Source: Ignavibacteria bacterium (GTDB lineage: Bacteria > Bacteroidota > Ignavibacteria > OLB7). Taken from it: a stretch of 64,000 bases of DNA. The stretch is taken from assembly GCA_020635205.1 (NCBI GenBank), contig JACKAE010000003.1, positions 186,001-250,000 on the forward strand, given 5' to 3'. Shown here in pieces: positions 61,250-64,000 of the stretch; positions within the stretch are counted from its first letter, which is position 1; each line of letters begins with the position of its first letter. The notes under the pieces are model-generated. The model did no database searches. It was not told the origin of the DNA and saw only the letters and a program-made list of their open reading frames with translations. The position numbers were made by a program, and so were the translations under genes.

Positions 61250-64000
<2,751 letters not shown>

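Overview
The window most likely comes from a member of the Bacteroidota/Chlorobi assemblage, and the gene mix resembles Kapabacteria or Ignavibacteria. The evidence is two TonB-dependent receptors, a PorV-like outer membrane protein, a large exported protein with a C-terminal type IX secretion sorting domain, and three promoters of the Bacteroidota type (TTG, 19-20 nt, TAnnTTTG), two of them in front of tRNA genes. The lineage is inferred from gene content and promoter form, not from an rRNA gene.

Layout. 1-5138: a lipoprotein and two TonB receptors. 5139-5787: a 207-bp element with inverted ends and, on the minus strand, an apparent free-standing structured RNA with its own promoter and terminator. 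5788-12491: a DMT-family transporter, two envelope proteins, pyrE, an AtuA-like small protein, a DUF4328 membrane protein, an unknown protein and prfB (RF2) with its programmed +1 frameshift. 12726-21269: an envelope block on the minus strand with a BamA/TamA-like barrel, NfeD protease, two GT-C type membrane glycosyltransferases around a lipoprotein, and a GlmU-like left-handed beta-helix protein. 21703-34068: a type I restriction-modification island, hsdM - GIY-YIG/DUF4357 - KTSC - OLD-type ATPase/TOPRIM - hsdS - RhuM chimera - AlbA_2 ATPase - hsdR, all read on the minus strand, with a second copy of the inverted-end element and an array of spaced short repeats before hsdR.

34471-43001: a TPR protein with a C-terminal LuxR-type helix-turn-helix, divergent from a 2094-residue surface protein built of YadA-head-type repeats and ending in a peptidase S74 chaperone domain. 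A 54-bp symmetric dyad lies between the two genes. 43528-48861: an aldo/keto reductase gene cut by a 4405-bp transposon. The transposon has 26-bp terminal inverted repeats, an 8-bp target duplication, an IS1595-type transposase and about eight cargo genes. Removing the element and one copy of the duplication restores a 306-residue reductase in frame. 49118-64000: tRNA-Ser(GGA), a DUF4149 membrane protein, an NAD-type isocitrate dehydrogenase family gene, tRNA-Gly(GCC), the PorV-like protein, the T9SS cargo protein, purine nucleoside phosphorylase and rpoC-rpoB, with rpoB running off the end.

The most striking items are the cargo-carrying IS1595 transposon, the free-standing structured RNA near 5.5 kb, the giant YadA/S74 protein with its divergent regulator, and the restriction island with its RhuM-HsdS chimera. 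Several dispersed repeat families also link distant parts of the window.
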